64,000 bases of DNA from Parabacteroides faecis (GCF_014647375.1 NZ_BMPB01000008.1:62001-126000); one strand, 5' to 3'. Positions 17,068 to 26,184 are shown, numbered from the stretch's first letter. A program made the numbers and translations. Notes: generated by a model not told the origin, from the letters alone.

Positions 17068-19437
17068 ATGAAACGAATACTTTACTACATGATGTTTTTG
17101 CTGGTTACCGGTAATGGGATGTTGATCGCTCAAAATACGATTCACGGAAAGGTAACCGATACGGATAATATTCCGGTAGATGGCGTAGCTGTCGTACTTC
17201 AGACATTGGATTCCGTTTATGTGGATGCTGTGGTGACCGATAGTCTCGGACTGTTTAACCTGAACCGGGCAGCTGATCAGGCTTACCGGCTTCTCTTCCA
17301 ACATCTCTTATACGAACCTTTCCAGCAGGAGATTTCACAGGCGGATGCCGGAACGATTCGTCTGACAACTAAAGATTATGAGTTGGACGGAGTGGTGGTA
17401 AAAGCCGAACGTCCGAAGGTCAAAGTGGAGAATGGCGCATTGAAATATGATGTTCCGCAACTGATGAAAGATAAATCAGTGAGTAATGCTTTTGAGGCTG
17501 TAAAACAATTACCCGGTATTATCGGCGGTGCAGACGAGATTCAATTGCTGGGGGCGGGGGCTCCGAGAATTATCCTGAACGGACAGTTGACGACGATGTC
17601 GCCGGACCAGTTGATCACGATGTTGAAGAGTATTCCTTCTTCGCGGGTAAAAAATGTAGAGGTTATGTATAATGCCCCTGCAAAATACAATATTAAAGGA
17701 GCTGTTATTAACGTTATATTAGATAAAGGATCGACAGAAGGAACGGCTTTACAGGGTGAAGCCGGTGTTGATTATCTACAGAAACATTTTGCAACAGGTA
17801 AGGCACATGCGAACCTCTTATATTCTACTTCTAACCTGACTGTCGATTTTCTGGTAAACGGAGAGAAAGGACGATATTTTGAAGGGGAAAATATTATGGC
17901 AAGACACACCCTGGAGAATAGTGTGACGGAAGTTTATCAGTCAGGCCGTGGCAATGGCCGTATAAACAGCGGAGACATGCGGTTAGGTGTAGACTATAAA
18001 TTGAAGAACGAAGATAAGTTATCTGCTGCATATACTTTGGGCGGCAATAATATAAAAAAGAATCGTGTAGCAGAAACTTCTTTTTCCGTACTGCAGGATG
18101 CGGAGACAAGTGACCAACGTTTCAGCCGAACAACCGGAGAGGATAAAGTAACTTTACATAATATCCGTATGCAATATGACGGTCATACGGGTATAACTGC
18201 CGGAATGGATTTTACACGTTATAATTCTCCGTCTTTCCAGAACTTTTTGGAAAACCGCGGACAGGAAACGTTGACGGATATGCAGAATAATTCCAGGCAG
18301 AATATTTCACAATGGGCACTATTTGCCAACCATACACACACTTTTGCCACCGGATGGACACTGAACTACGGTGTTCACGGTGGCTACACTTCCTCGAAAA
18401 CTTATATCGATTATCTATATAATAAAGGTAATGGGTATGAACCAGAGCCGGATTTACTGGAAAATAATACGCAAAAGGAATACACGGGCAATCTCTTTGC
18501 GGAAGTGTCCAAGGATTTCGGAGAGCATTTTTCGGCAACTGCTTCATTGAAAGCGGAGTATTTCAGGTCGGATTATAATTCAAACGGGAGCAAATCGACT
18601 CTTTGGAATGACTGGACATTTTTTCCGAATGCTTCTTTGAGTTATGTTTTTACACCGCAACATATTTTGCAGTTAAACGTGAACAGCGACAAAACCTATC
18701 CTTCTTATTGGGAAATAACACCGCAGATAACACCCATAAACTCTTACTCTGTCGTGATGGGTAATCCAGCTCTGAAGCCTTATCGTTCGTATGAAGGGCA
18801 ATTCCTCTATATCCTGAAACAGAAATATACCTTTATGGTTTTCGCACAGTACGAACCGGATTACTTTGCCCAGTTGCCTTATCAAAGTTCTACGGAACTG
18901 AAAAATGTGTTCCGGTATGAGAATATGGATTATAATTTAACGGCAGGAATAGGGGCTGTTATTCCGTTCCGTATTGGTGAGTTTATGAATAGCCAGTTTA
19001 CGGCACAGGGAATCAGGATGCGTCAGAAACTGGATCATTTCAATGATATTTCTTTTGATAACAGTAAATATCTGGGGCAATTCTTTCTGAATAATACATT
19101 CACGCTTTCCAAATCGCGTCCGAACCTGAAGCTGGATTTGAATGGTTATTATATAACAGGAGCAGTGCAGGGTATCTACGACCTGGGTTCCGTTTATAAC
19201 GTTTCAGCCGGTTTGAAATGGCAGTTCGCCAATGATAAAGCGACAGTTCTCCTGAAATGTGATAATATCTTCCGGAGTAATATCCCGAAAAAGATTGAGA
19301 TCAACCAGGCAAACCAATATAGCCGCCTGACGAAGATTGACGATACACGTTGTGTGACGGTTTCCTTTATCTGGAAGTTCGGTGGTTATAAAACTAAAAA
19401 GCATGATAAAGTAGATACATCCCGGTTCGGTAAGTAG
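17068..19437 (+). CDS. Outer-membrane beta-barrel protein, TonB-receptor-like
   Basis: A 789-residue outer-membrane protein. After a signal peptide (ILYYMMFLLVTGNGMLIAQ) comes a carboxypeptidase-regulatory-like domain (IHGKVTDTDNIPVDGVAVVL) and a plug-like region (FEAVKQLPGIIGGADEIQLL, PRIILNGQLTTMSPDQL). The remaining 550 residues show alternating aromatic strands typical of a beta-barrel, ending in SFIWKFGGYKTKKHDK. This is the outer-membrane beta-barrel family common in Bacteroidetes. It lacks an adjacent SusD gene and a TonB gene, so it is not a standard glycan-uptake SusCD pair. Substrate unknown. Confidence 0.88.
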   Translation: MKRILYYMMFLLVTGNGMLIAQNTIHGKVTDTDNIPVDGVAVVLQTLDSVYVDAVVTDSLGLFNLNRAADQAYRLLFQHLLYEPFQQEISQADAGTIRLTTKDYELDGVVVKAERPKVKVENGALKYDVPQLMKDKSVSNAFEAVKQLPGIIGGADEIQLLGAGAPRIILNGQLTTMSPDQLITMLKSIPSSRVKNVEVMYNAPAKYNIKGAVINVILDKGSTEGTALQGEAGVDYLQKHFATGKAHANLLYSTSNLTVDFLVNGEKGRYFEGENIMARHTLENSVTEVYQSGRGNGRINSGDMRLGVDYKLKNEDKLSAAYTLGGNNIKKNRVAETSFSVLQDAETSDQRFSRTTGEDKVTLHNIRMQYDGHTGITAGMDFTRYNSPSFQNFLENRGQETLTDMQNNSRQNISQWALFANHTHTFATGWTLNYGVHGGYTSSKTYIDYLYNKGNGYEPEPDLLENNTQKEYTGNLFAEVSKDFGEHFSATASLKAEYFRSDYNSNGSKSTLWNDWTFFPNASLSYVFTPQHILQLNVNSDKTYPSYWEITPQITPINSYSVVMGNPALKPYRSYEGQFLYILKQKYTFMVFAQYEPDYFAQLPYQSSTELKNVFRYENMDYNLTAGIGAVIPFRIGEFMNSQFTAQGIRMRQKLDHFNDISFDNSKYLGQFFLNNTFTLSKSRPNLKLDLNGYYITGAVQGIYDLGSVYNVSAGLKWQFANDKATVLLKCDNIFRSNIPKKIEINQANQYSRLTKIDDTRCVTVSFIWKFGGYKTKKHDKVDTSRFGK

Positions 19438-19456
19438 TCGTCCTTTCAGAATATTT

Positions 19457-19510
19457 TTTCGGCTATCAGAGTAATATTTATACCAGATGAATATTACCCT
19501 GATAGCCGAA
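19457..19510 (+). terminator. Hairpin terminator after the beta-barrel gene
   Basis: Long arms TTCGGCTATCAG and CTGATAGCCGAA with a further inner pairing GTAATATT/AATATTAC. The preceding T-rich stretch suggests it may work in either direction. Confidence 0.7.
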
Positions 19511-19573
19511 ATGTGTTATTTTGATAGCTAAACAAAGAAAAGACCCTATACAGCAATGACAAAAACATATCAA

Positions 19574-19605
19574 TTTGATAATTTGTTATTTTATTATTAC
19601 TTTTG
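19574..19605 (+). promoter_or_regulatory. Promoter of the lysO transcription unit
   Basis: TTTG at 19574-19577 and TACTTTTG at 19598-19605 match the Bacteroidetes -33 and -7 elements with a 20-base spacer. Transcription would start about 230 bases before lysO, leaving a long leader. Confidence 0.65.
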
Positions 19606-19632
19606 CACCCAAATTAGGACAGAGCATTGAAT

Positions 19633-19731
19633 ATGAATGAAGTTTATACAAATAATTTAAAAAGACAGAATGCCCTCGTGATGTGTGGTATTCATGTTGT
19701 GCATGTCCATTGGTTTAGTGGTTTTATCTAA
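19633..19731 (+). CDS. Possible leader peptide in the lysO 5' region
   Basis: A 32-codon frame from ATG 19633 to TAA 19729 begins MNEVYTNNLKRQNALV and ends WFSGFI, with four histidines in its second half. It lies 28 bases after the predicted promoter. It could be an attenuation-type leader, but it is not enriched in lysine, so the link to a lysine exporter is unclear. Chance cannot be excluded. Confidence 0.3.
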   Translation: MNEVYTNNLKRQNALVMCGIHVVHVHWFSGFI

Positions 19732-19802
19732 GTTATTTTCCTTTCTTTTTCCGGATGTTTCCGGAGACCGTTTTATAACAATCATTTATTTTATTAACGT
19801 AT

Positions 19803-19826
19803 CGCGGGAGAAGTGTATCCTCCGCG
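19803..19826 (+). promoter_or_regulatory. Hairpin just before lysO
   Basis: CGCGGGAG and CCTCCGCG form a GC-rich stem with a small bulge and a loop of eight bases, ending 18 bases before the lysO start. It could control translation. The rest of the 19732-19802 stretch is T-rich and unassigned. Confidence 0.4.
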
Positions 19827-19844
19827 TGTAAATTGATTATACAT

Positions 19845-20129
19845 ATGTTTGTCATTTTATGCCTATTATGTGTAGGGATAGGTATGGGTTACCTGTTCCG
19901 TCATATCCATAGTTTGAAAAGATTGGAAAATACAATATCTTATACCATTTTTATCATGTTGTTCGTGTTTGGTGTTACGATAGGAGCGAACAAAACGTTG
20001 GTCGATAATATAGGAGATTTTGGTTTGCAGGCAGCCCTGCTGGCTGTTTGTGGCGTACTGGGGAGTTTGCTAGCTTCTTATCTGGCTTTTAAAGTATTAT
20101 CGGGGAAAGGGGGGAATGATGAAAAGTAA
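19845..20129 (+). CDS. lysO: Lysine exporter LysO, N-terminal part
   Basis: A 94-residue protein with three hydrophobic helices (FVILCLLCVGIGMGYLF, TISYTIFIMLFVFGVTIGAN, GLQAALLAVCGVLGSLLASY), corresponding to the N-terminal DUF340 portion of LysO (YbjE), which exports lysine. The start is ATG 19845; an in-frame TTG at 19833 is less likely. The frame overlaps the next gene by 14 bases in another frame, and together the two products have about 302 residues, the size of single-chain E. coli LysO. I read this as a naturally split exporter rather than a frameshift because the second part has its own good start and the split arrangement recurs in Bacteroidetes. Confidence 0.85.
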   Translation: MFVILCLLCVGIGMGYLFRHIHSLKRLENTISYTIFIMLFVFGVTIGANKTLVDNIGDFGLQAALLAVCGVLGSLLASYLAFKVLSGKGGNDEK

Positions 20130-20742
20130 TCTGATCGTGATAGCCTGCTTTTTTATAGGGATACTTTGTGGCATGTTAGGAGGAGATGAGTTGGCCGGTT
20201 ACTGTGCCAAACTTCCGACTTGGTTATTGTATGCGCTGATTATTCAGGTGGGATTGAATCTCGGTTCAAACGGAGAGATGGGAACCATGTTACGGAATGT
20301 ACGGATATCCAACCTTTTATTACCACTCTTTACCATAGCGGGTACTTTACTTTTTTCCGCGATGGCAAGTATCCTGCTGAAAACCTGGAATGTGTATGAT
20401 TGCATGGCGGTAGGAAGCGGATTTGCTTACTATTCTTTATCTTCCTTACTGATTGTGCAGTTTAAGGAAGCCTCTGCGGGAATAGAGATTGCGACACAGC
20501 TCGGGACTATTGCCCTGCTGGCGAATATTATCAGAGAGATGATGGCTTTGTTCGGTGCGCCGGTCTATGCGTCTTTATTTGGAAAATTTGCTCCGGTGTC
20601 TGTTGCGGGTATTAATTCGATGGATGTCTGTCTGCCGGTCATCAGTCGTTATTCCGGGAAGAATATCATTCCGATCGCCATCATTCACGGGATTGTACTG
20701 GAGATTTGTGTTCCATTATTGATTTCATTGTTTTGCAGATAG
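20116..20742 (+). CDS. lysO: Lysine exporter LysO, C-terminal part
   Basis: A 208-residue membrane protein, starting MMKSNLIVIACFFIGILCGM, with about six hydrophobic segments. It matches the C-terminal DUF340 region of LysO, including the YALIIQVGLNLGSNGEMG segment and the central glycine-rich GSGFAYYSLSSLLIVQFKE stretch. The start overlaps the end of the N-terminal partner by 14 bases, so the two should be made in equal amounts and assemble. A strong terminator follows. Confidence 0.87.
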   Translation: MMKSNLIVIACFFIGILCGMLGGDELAGYCAKLPTWLLYALIIQVGLNLGSNGEMGTMLRNVRISNLLLPLFTIAGTLLFSAMASILLKTWNVYDCMAVGSGFAYYSLSSLLIVQFKEASAGIEIATQLGTIALLANIIREMMALFGAPVYASLFGKFAPVSVAGINSMDVCLPVISRYSGKNIIPIAIIHGIVLEICVPLLISLFCR

Positions 20743-20747
20743 TAATA

Positions 20748-20803
20748 ATTTCCGGATGCAGACTTTTCCTCTGCGTGCTCGGTATTCGTCTGCATCCGGA
20801 AAT
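20748..20803. terminator. Bidirectional terminator between lysO and the hexosaminidase gene
   Basis: A perfect 16-bp inverted repeat (20748-20763 and 20788-20803, arm ATTTCCGGATGCAGAC) lies between two convergent genes, with a 24-base loop. Confidence 0.85.
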
Positions 20804-20811
20804 ATTGTATG

Positions 20812-22455
20812 TTATCTTCTGGGAACGATTTCAAACGGCACTCTCACGAATACGCCCTGTTTCATCAGATTCATCAGGTTCGGATACATCCGTTCTTTGA
20901 ACGAATCCCAGCTGCGATGCTCCATCTGTGTCCATCCGGCTTCTGCTAATGCCAGACCACGCGGGTAAGTCATGTAAGTTATCCGATTGATATCTTTCAT
21001 AGCTTCTCCCCATAACGTACCGGATATACCGAGGATATGTGCTTGCTGTGCAGCGGGAAGTCCGTAACCCGGATCAAATTGATAGCAGGTTTCCAAAGTG
21101 GTAACAGGCATTCCCCAGTTATTGAACTCCGGAAGATCGCCTTTCAGCTGCGGGTAATCCAGATAAGCATATTCTCCGGGAGCCATGATCAACGAATTCC
21201 CGTGTTTAGCTGTCAGCTCGATACATTTGGGTGTCAGTCCGGCACGCCAGGTGACCAGTGTTACATCTTTCGGATAGTCGAACAGATACTCGTTAGCCGG
21301 CATGCGAATATTGTCCAGTTCGCACCACAGCATAGGCTCCTTGCCATATTTGCGTACGGAAGCCAGTATCTTATCGAAGAAATAGTTCATAAGCTGAGAT
21401 TCTTTGGTATATCCCAATTGTTTCATTAACGATTGGCAATGATCGCATTTGGTCCAGTTCTTTTCAATAACAGCCTCGTCACCGCCCAAATGAATTTTGG
21501 ATGACGGGAATATAGCTGCTATTTCCTTGATAATATCATCGTAAACGGAATATACTTTCTCATTATTGGCACAGAGCATCAGATCGACTGTCTTACCCAT
21601 TTCTTTCTGAATGGTATCCGTGTGTGTACAGCCCAGTTCCGGATAAGTCGCCAGTACGGCTACCGTATGGCCGGGAATATCCAATTCCGGTATGATCTCT
21701 ATATTCCGGTCGGCAGCGTAACGGACCAGTTCTTTTAATTGTTCCTGCGTATAAAAACCGTTATCCGGCCCGTTCGGACCTGTTTTCGGATTACGGAAAG
21801 CACCGATCTCTGTCAGTCCCGGGTGTGCCTTTATTTCGACACGCCAGCCCTGATCGTCTGTCAGGTGTAATTGCAGGATGTTGTATTTGTATTTTGCCAT
21901 CTGGTCGATGTAAAACTTAACATCTTCGAGAGGCAGGAAATGGCGTGCCGGATCGAGCATTAAGGCACGGTAACCATAGCGGGGTTCATCGTCGATACGG
22001 ATAGGAGCGATCTGCTTATTCGCTGTATTGCATACATCGCCCAGTAATATCTGGTCCAGCGTCTTCAACCCGTAGAAAAGAGCTTTCTGTGTACTTCCTT
22101 TGATGGAAAGTTTGCTTTCCGAAATCTCGATCATGTAATGTTCTTCCCCTTTTATAGCAGGCTCTGTCCAAAGTTCGATCACGGAGTTTCCGCTTGCCTG
22201 AAAGCCTCCCATAATAGCGCTTTGGCCGACTCTGTCTCTCAATATACGTTGCAGTTCGAACAAACAGAATGCCTGCTTGGGCAAATTTGTTTTCACTACT
22301 GTTTGCGGAGTGACTGTAAAGTTCTTCTTACCTGTAACCTGCTCGATATGGTTCGGCAAAGGTAATAAGGCCGAAGTGTTGCTCTGCCCGAACGACAAAG
22401 TTGCTGTTAATAGAAACAGAGAAATGAGTTTGAGTTTTTTAGTACTTAAGATCAT
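20812..22455 (-). CDS. Beta-N-acetylhexosaminidase, GH20
   Basis: Exported glycosidase of 547 residues that removes terminal GlcNAc or GalNAc from glycans, probably in the periplasm or at the surface. The start MILSTKKLKLISLFLLTATL at 22455 begins a signal peptide ending near SFG; an upstream open extension to 22527 is not needed. A GH20 N-terminal domain (LLPLPNHIEQVTGKKNFTV) precedes the TIM barrel with PARHFLPLEDVKFYIDQMA, HLTDDQGWRVEIK, PELDIPGHTVA and the catalytic Asp-Glu pair in IHLGGDEAVIEKNW near residue 326. Two cysteines in KCDHC follow. It is monocistronic, with its own promoter and upstream repeats. Confidence 0.93.
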   Translation of the reverse strand: MILSTKKLKLISLFLLTATLSFGQSNTSALLPLPNHIEQVTGKKNFTVTPQTVVKTNLPKQAFCLFELQRILRDRVGQSAIMGGFQASGNSVIELWTEPAIKGEEHYMIEISESKLSIKGSTQKALFYGLKTLDQILLGDVCNTANKQIAPIRIDDEPRYGYRALMLDPARHFLPLEDVKFYIDQMAKYKYNILQLHLTDDQGWRVEIKAHPGLTEIGAFRNPKTGPNGPDNGFYTQEQLKELVRYAADRNIEIIPELDIPGHTVAVLATYPELGCTHTDTIQKEMGKTVDLMLCANNEKVYSVYDDIIKEIAAIFPSSKIHLGGDEAVIEKNWTKCDHCQSLMKQLGYTKESQLMNYFFDKILASVRKYGKEPMLWCELDNIRMPANEYLFDYPKDVTLVTWRAGLTPKCIELTAKHGNSLIMAPGEYAYLDYPQLKGDLPEFNNWGMPVTTLETCYQFDPGYGLPAAQQAHILGISGTLWGEAMKDINRITYMTYPRGLALAEAGWTQMEHRSWDSFKERMYPNLMNLMKQGVFVRVPFEIVPRR

Positions 22456-22493
22456 AGATGTTAGATTTATTGTTTTGTTAATTTTCTTCGAGG

Positions 22494-22570
22494 CAAAGAT
22501 ACATATCTGGTTGAATAAAAAAAACACTTAGAAACAGATAAGGACAGATAGGAACAGATAATGGCAGATA
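22494..22570 (-). promoter_or_regulatory. Promoter and phased decamer repeats of the GH20 gene
   Basis: On the minus strand TATCTTTG (22494-22501) fits the TAnnTTTG -7 element. Upstream, from 22531 to 22570, four successive 10-base units each end in CAGATA (three in ACAGATA, the last in GCAGATA). A 10-base period places each copy on the same face of the helix, as expected for an activator bound upstream of the promoter. Confidence 0.5.
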
Positions 22571-23009
22571 AAAGCAGTTTGTGGATCTAAATTCGGAGTT
22601 TTTTTTGTTTACATTTCTTAGTATTTGTCGTGTTATACGCATTATATTCGCGTTATATGTTGATATATGGCTGTTAACAGCATGTTTGTATTGGGGCTCT
22701 ATTTGCTGTTAACACTTTCCTCTTTAATATAATAAGAAGTATTTATATATAAAGATTATATAATATAGGGATTTTCTGTTTTTTTGAAAACTGACGGAAC
22801 TAATCCTGATTCTTCCGTTTTCACGACATAGGTGTTTTGTTCGCAAACCATATATGTTTTGATGATAAAACACCTATGTTTCGATAAGTAGGGTTTTGTG
22901 CTATTAGCCCGAATACGGAATAAATTAGTCATTCAACTTTATTTTACCTTTTAAACTAAATAAGTATCAAAAATGTTTTTAACTTAGAAGCGATAATCAT
23001 TAAATCGAA
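22571..23009. other. Non-coding gap with a 13-bp dyad upstream of phoH
   Basis: No open frame worth calling. The stretch is AT-rich. It holds a perfect dyad, ACATAGGTGTTTT at 22826-22838 and AAAACACCTATGT at 22867-22879, with a 28-base spacer, about 130 bases before phoH. It has no T-run and may be a regulator site or a structured leader. Nothing else stands out. Confidence 0.6.
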
Positions 23010-24341
23010 ATGATCATGGGAGCAAAGAAGAATTTTGTATTGGATACGAACGTTATCTTGCATGACTACAAGTGTATCGAAAATTTTCAGGAGAATGATA
23101 TCTATCTTCCTATCGTCGTGTTGGAAGAGTTGGATAAGTTTAAAAAGGGGAGCGACCAGATTAATTATAACGCCCGTGAATTTGTACGCGAGTTGGATCT
23201 GCTGACCAGCAATGATCTCTTCCTGAAGGGTGCTTCGTTAGGAGCAGGTTTAGGAACATTACATGTGGTAACCGGCGATAAGTATCAGGAAAAGATTGCA
23301 TTGTCTTTCCCGGAAAAGACGCCTGACCACCGTATCCTTTCCTGCACACTTTCCGTTGCAGAAAAGACTCCGAAAATACAGACTATCCTCGTTACGAAAG
23401 ATGTCAATCTGCGTATGAAAGCCCGTGCGTTGGGTATTCAGGTAGAAGATTATATCACTGATAAAGTGATCAATGTCGATATCTTCGAACGGGCACAGGA
23501 CACCTATGAAAATATAGAGCCTGATTTAATCGACAAGATCTATTCGACACCCGACGGACTCGATGCGGATATGTTTGAATTCAAGTCAAAACTGGAGCCG
23601 AACGAATGCTTTATATTGAAGAGTGTACGTGCTTCTGTTTTAGCTCGTTATAATCCGTTTACCGGAAAGATAAAGAAGGTAGAAAAGATATCTAATTATG
23701 GCATACAACCCCGTAATGCGGAACAGAGTTTTGCCTTTGAAATATTGAATGATCCCGATGTAAAACTGGTCGGCCTGACCGGAAAAGCGGGAACAGGAAA
23801 AACATTATTGGCACTGGCCGCTGCGCTTAAACAGGCTGGGGTATACAAACAGATATTACTGGCCCGTCCGATCGTTGCATTGGCAAATAAGGATATCGGA
23901 TTCCTGCCGGGTGATGAGAAGCAGAAAGTGGCTCCGTATATGCAGCCATTGTTCGATAACCTGAATGTTATAAAGAACCAGTTTGCACCCGGAAGCCAGG
24001 ATGTCCGCAAGATTGATGACCTGCAGAAGAATAACCAGCTGGTGATCGAAGCTCTGGCCTTTATCCGCGGGCGTAGTTTATCTGAAACATTCTGTATCAT
24101 CGACGAAGCGCAGAACCTGACGCCGCACGAGATCAAGACAATCATTACCCGTGCCGGAGAAGGTACGAAGATGGTCTTTACCGGTGATATCCAACAGATC
24201 GACTCGCCATATCTGGATGCCCAGAGTAATGGGTTAGCTTATATGGTGGATAAGATGAAAGGACAGGACCTGTTCGCTCATGTAAACCTGGTAAAAGGGG
24301 AGAGAAGTCAGTTGTCTGAATTAGCTTCGAACTTATTGTAA
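23010..24341 (+). CDS. PhoH-like ATPase with N-terminal PIN domain (PhoH2 type)
   Basis: A 443-residue cytoplasmic protein. Residues 1 to about 145 are a PIN ribonuclease-type domain (FVLDTNVILHDYKCI with the first acidic residue, LPIVVLEELDKFKKG, and TKDVNLRMKARALG). After a linker, the PhoH ATPase domain starts near 245 with Walker A GKAGTGKT and Walker B CIIDEAQNL. The PIN-PhoH fusion (PhoH2) is known as an RNA helicase/ribonuclease in other bacteria, so RNA processing is likely. The gene starts at ATG 23010 or 23016; both give the same domain content. It ends in a perfect palindromic terminator. Confidence 0.93.
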   Translation: MIMGAKKNFVLDTNVILHDYKCIENFQENDIYLPIVVLEELDKFKKGSDQINYNAREFVRELDLLTSNDLFLKGASLGAGLGTLHVVTGDKYQEKIALSFPEKTPDHRILSCTLSVAEKTPKIQTILVTKDVNLRMKARALGIQVEDYITDKVINVDIFERAQDTYENIEPDLIDKIYSTPDGLDADMFEFKSKLEPNECFILKSVRASVLARYNPFTGKIKKVEKISNYGIQPRNAEQSFAFEILNDPDVKLVGLTGKAGTGKTLLALAAALKQAGVYKQILLARPIVALANKDIGFLPGDEKQKVAPYMQPLFDNLNVIKNQFAPGSQDVRKIDDLQKNNQLVIEALAFIRGRSLSETFCIIDEAQNLTPHEIKTIITRAGEGTKMVFTGDIQQIDSPYLDAQSNGLAYMVDKMKGQDLFAHVNLVKGERSQLSELASNLL

Positions 24342-24362
24342 AATACCAACTAATTATATGTA

Positions 24363-24395
24363 AAAGGGACTTTGAATTCAAAGTCCCTTTCTTTT
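24363..24395. terminator. Bidirectional terminator after the PhoH gene
   Basis: AAAGGGACTTTGAATTC and its exact reverse complement form a continuous 28-bp palindrome between convergent genes, with T-runs on both sides. Confidence 0.85.
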
Positions 24396-24406
24396 TGAGC
24401 AGATTT

Positions 24407-25513
24407 TTATTTACTCATTGTTTTATAAGTCTCGATTAACTTTTTAATCGTTGCTGCTTCCGATATTTCCGTTGAAGAGTCTGCCGGTTTATAATAGTTT
24501 TCCAAAAAGCCGTCGGCTCCCGACCATACCGTTTCAATAATACCCTGAAAGCGGTCGCGCATCTGTTTACCCGAATTTTGACGGAAGCGGACCATATCAT
24601 CCACCTGCTTCAATGCTACTTCCGGTTTACGCCAGGGACAGGTAGCGACATCGAATCCTTTCATGGCAAAATACACGGCAGTTTGTTCCGGCCGTTCATA
24701 ATGCCAGTCGCAGATGAATACCTCTTTCGGTATCAGGTCGATAGCACGGTATGTATTGTTCATACTGGCTTCCCAGGCCCCTATACCCGTCGTTTTTCCA
24801 TCTATCAGGCGGTCACCCCAGATCATCAGGCGCTTTCCCTGTTGAGCCAGGTGATTCTGTATTTTGGTCACTTCTCCAGCATATAATTCGGCTTTGTCCC
24901 GACCGTTGCAACGGGGACATTTATCGTCACCTATGTAAAAAACTTCATCCATACCGGCATGAAACAAATTTGTTTCAAAAGCATCGGTCAGTTCGTCTAC
25001 CAAAGCAAATACTATTTTATGAACATCCGGATGAAGAGGACAATAACTCTTACAATATAATCCGTCCGGGTTAGGCCATCCGGTATAGTTTTTTGTGTCC
25101 ACATGTGGTGTCTCGTCAAATTCGGGATATACACGAAGCAGGGCATAGGTCGTTTCCGCCCATGACTGATGACCGAGCAGGTTGATTTGCGGGGCTATCC
25201 GTATGTTATGTTTCCGGCAGGTGGCGGCAATCCGTTTTACATCCTGAAGCGTAAGCGGGTTAGGATCGCTTAATTCCGGATGAGATTTATAGGCATAGTT
25301 CCAATCCACCCGTAAGATAAGCAGGTTGAAATGCCCCGGAGCCAGTTCTTCCTCTATAAATTTCAGGAAGAGATCCATTTTTTGAACAGAAGGGGCAGCA
25401 ATAGCCAGTCCACGGGTGGGGATAATGCTGTCCAGCGGACTTGCGTTTGCCTTGAGCATACCGGTAGCCGCCATACAAACCAAAAGACATAAAATACGGA
25501 TAAAGTGTTTCAT
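24407..25513 (-). CDS. GH20-like glycosidase, single-domain
   Basis: An exported 368-residue protein with signal peptide (FIRILCLLVCMAATGMLKA) and a TIM-barrel related to GH20 hexosaminidases: LLILRVDWNYAYKSHPEL, IRIAPQINLLGHQSWAE, and the Asp-Glu pair in FHAGMDEVFYIG near residue 189. It lacks the N-terminal GH20b domain found in the longer enzyme at 20812, and has a CPRCNG cysteine pair. Substrate cannot be predicted beyond hexosaminide-type bonds. It may have diverged from true GH20. It sits convergent to the PhoH gene and 66 bases downstream of a GNAT gene on the same strand. Confidence 0.8.
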   Translation of the reverse strand: MKHFIRILCLLVCMAATGMLKANASPLDSIIPTRGLAIAAPSVQKMDLFLKFIEEELAPGHFNLLILRVDWNYAYKSHPELSDPNPLTLQDVKRIAATCRKHNIRIAPQINLLGHQSWAETTYALLRVYPEFDETPHVDTKNYTGWPNPDGLYCKSYCPLHPDVHKIVFALVDELTDAFETNLFHAGMDEVFYIGDDKCPRCNGRDKAELYAGEVTKIQNHLAQQGKRLMIWGDRLIDGKTTGIGAWEASMNNTYRAIDLIPKEVFICDWHYERPEQTAVYFAMKGFDVATCPWRKPEVALKQVDDMVRFRQNSGKQMRDRFQGIIETVWSGADGFLENYYKPADSSTEISEAATIKKLIETYKTMSK

Positions 25514-25579
25514 GGTATTTAAGTATTAAATTGTTGGTTACGAATATAATCAAATAAATTGGATTACCGGTCTCTTATC

Positions 25580-26083
25580 TTAGTTTGCCACCTCCATCCG
25601 CATAATGTAGTCATTCATGTAGTAGCCGTTGCCGATATGAAAATCACGTGTCGCATGTTCATGGAACCCCATATGCTTATAAAAACCGAGAGCCGGGTTT
25701 TCGCGGTTTACATTCAGTTCGACGGTGAATGATCCCGGATGAATACTTTTCAGGTAAGCGACACCTTGTTCGATGATAAAACGTCCGATACCCGAACCAT
25801 GCAAAGAAGGGAGCGAATAGATTTTCTGGAATTCGTACAGGTCTTTTTCTACCGTTTCGATGGAGAGATATCCGGATGGTTCACCGTCTTTGCTGATGAT
25901 GAAGAACTCGTGATGAAGTTCATTCATCTGATTGAGAATACTTTCCGGGGCATACATCATCTCGAACATATAGTCGAGTTGCTCGCGGGAGAGGATAGAA
26001 CCATAGGTCGGCTCCCATATTTGGGATGCCAAGTTTCTGATTAACAGACAGTCTTCTGTCGTTGCTTTTCTGATTGAGAACAT
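25580..26083 (-). CDS. GNAT-family N-acetyltransferase
   Basis: A 167-residue cytoplasmic protein with a GNAT fold. The acetyl-CoA loop is SLHGSGIGRFIIEQG (Q/RxxGxG/A type), preceded by the beta strand KDLYEFQKIYSLPS and followed by VELNVNRENPALGFYKHMGF, the usual motif B region. Substrate is unknown; members of this type can acetylate small amines or ribosomal proteins. It precedes the GH20-like gene on the same strand, with a short gap. The V-ATPase operon begins 158 bases away on the other strand. Confidence 0.9.
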   Translation of the reverse strand: MFSIRKATTEDCLLIRNLASQIWEPTYGSILSREQLDYMFEMMYAPESILNQMNELHHEFFIISKDGEPSGYLSIETVEKDLYEFQKIYSLPSLHGSGIGRFIIEQGVAYLKSIHPGSFTVELNVNRENPALGFYKHMGFHEHATRDFHIGNGYYMNDYIMRMEVAN

Positions 26084-26184
26084 ATTATGCTAGTTTTAGA
26101 CGAACAAAATTAAAAATTAAATTATAGCGTTTTATTTTTTAGCTTGATTTTGCATTTATTTCAATGTTTATTCACAGAAAAGAA

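Noticed and set aside
19845..20742. LysO broken by frameshift.
   Set aside because: The second part has its own start overlapping the first, total length is normal, and split LysO recurs in Bacteroidetes; I treat both parts as functional.
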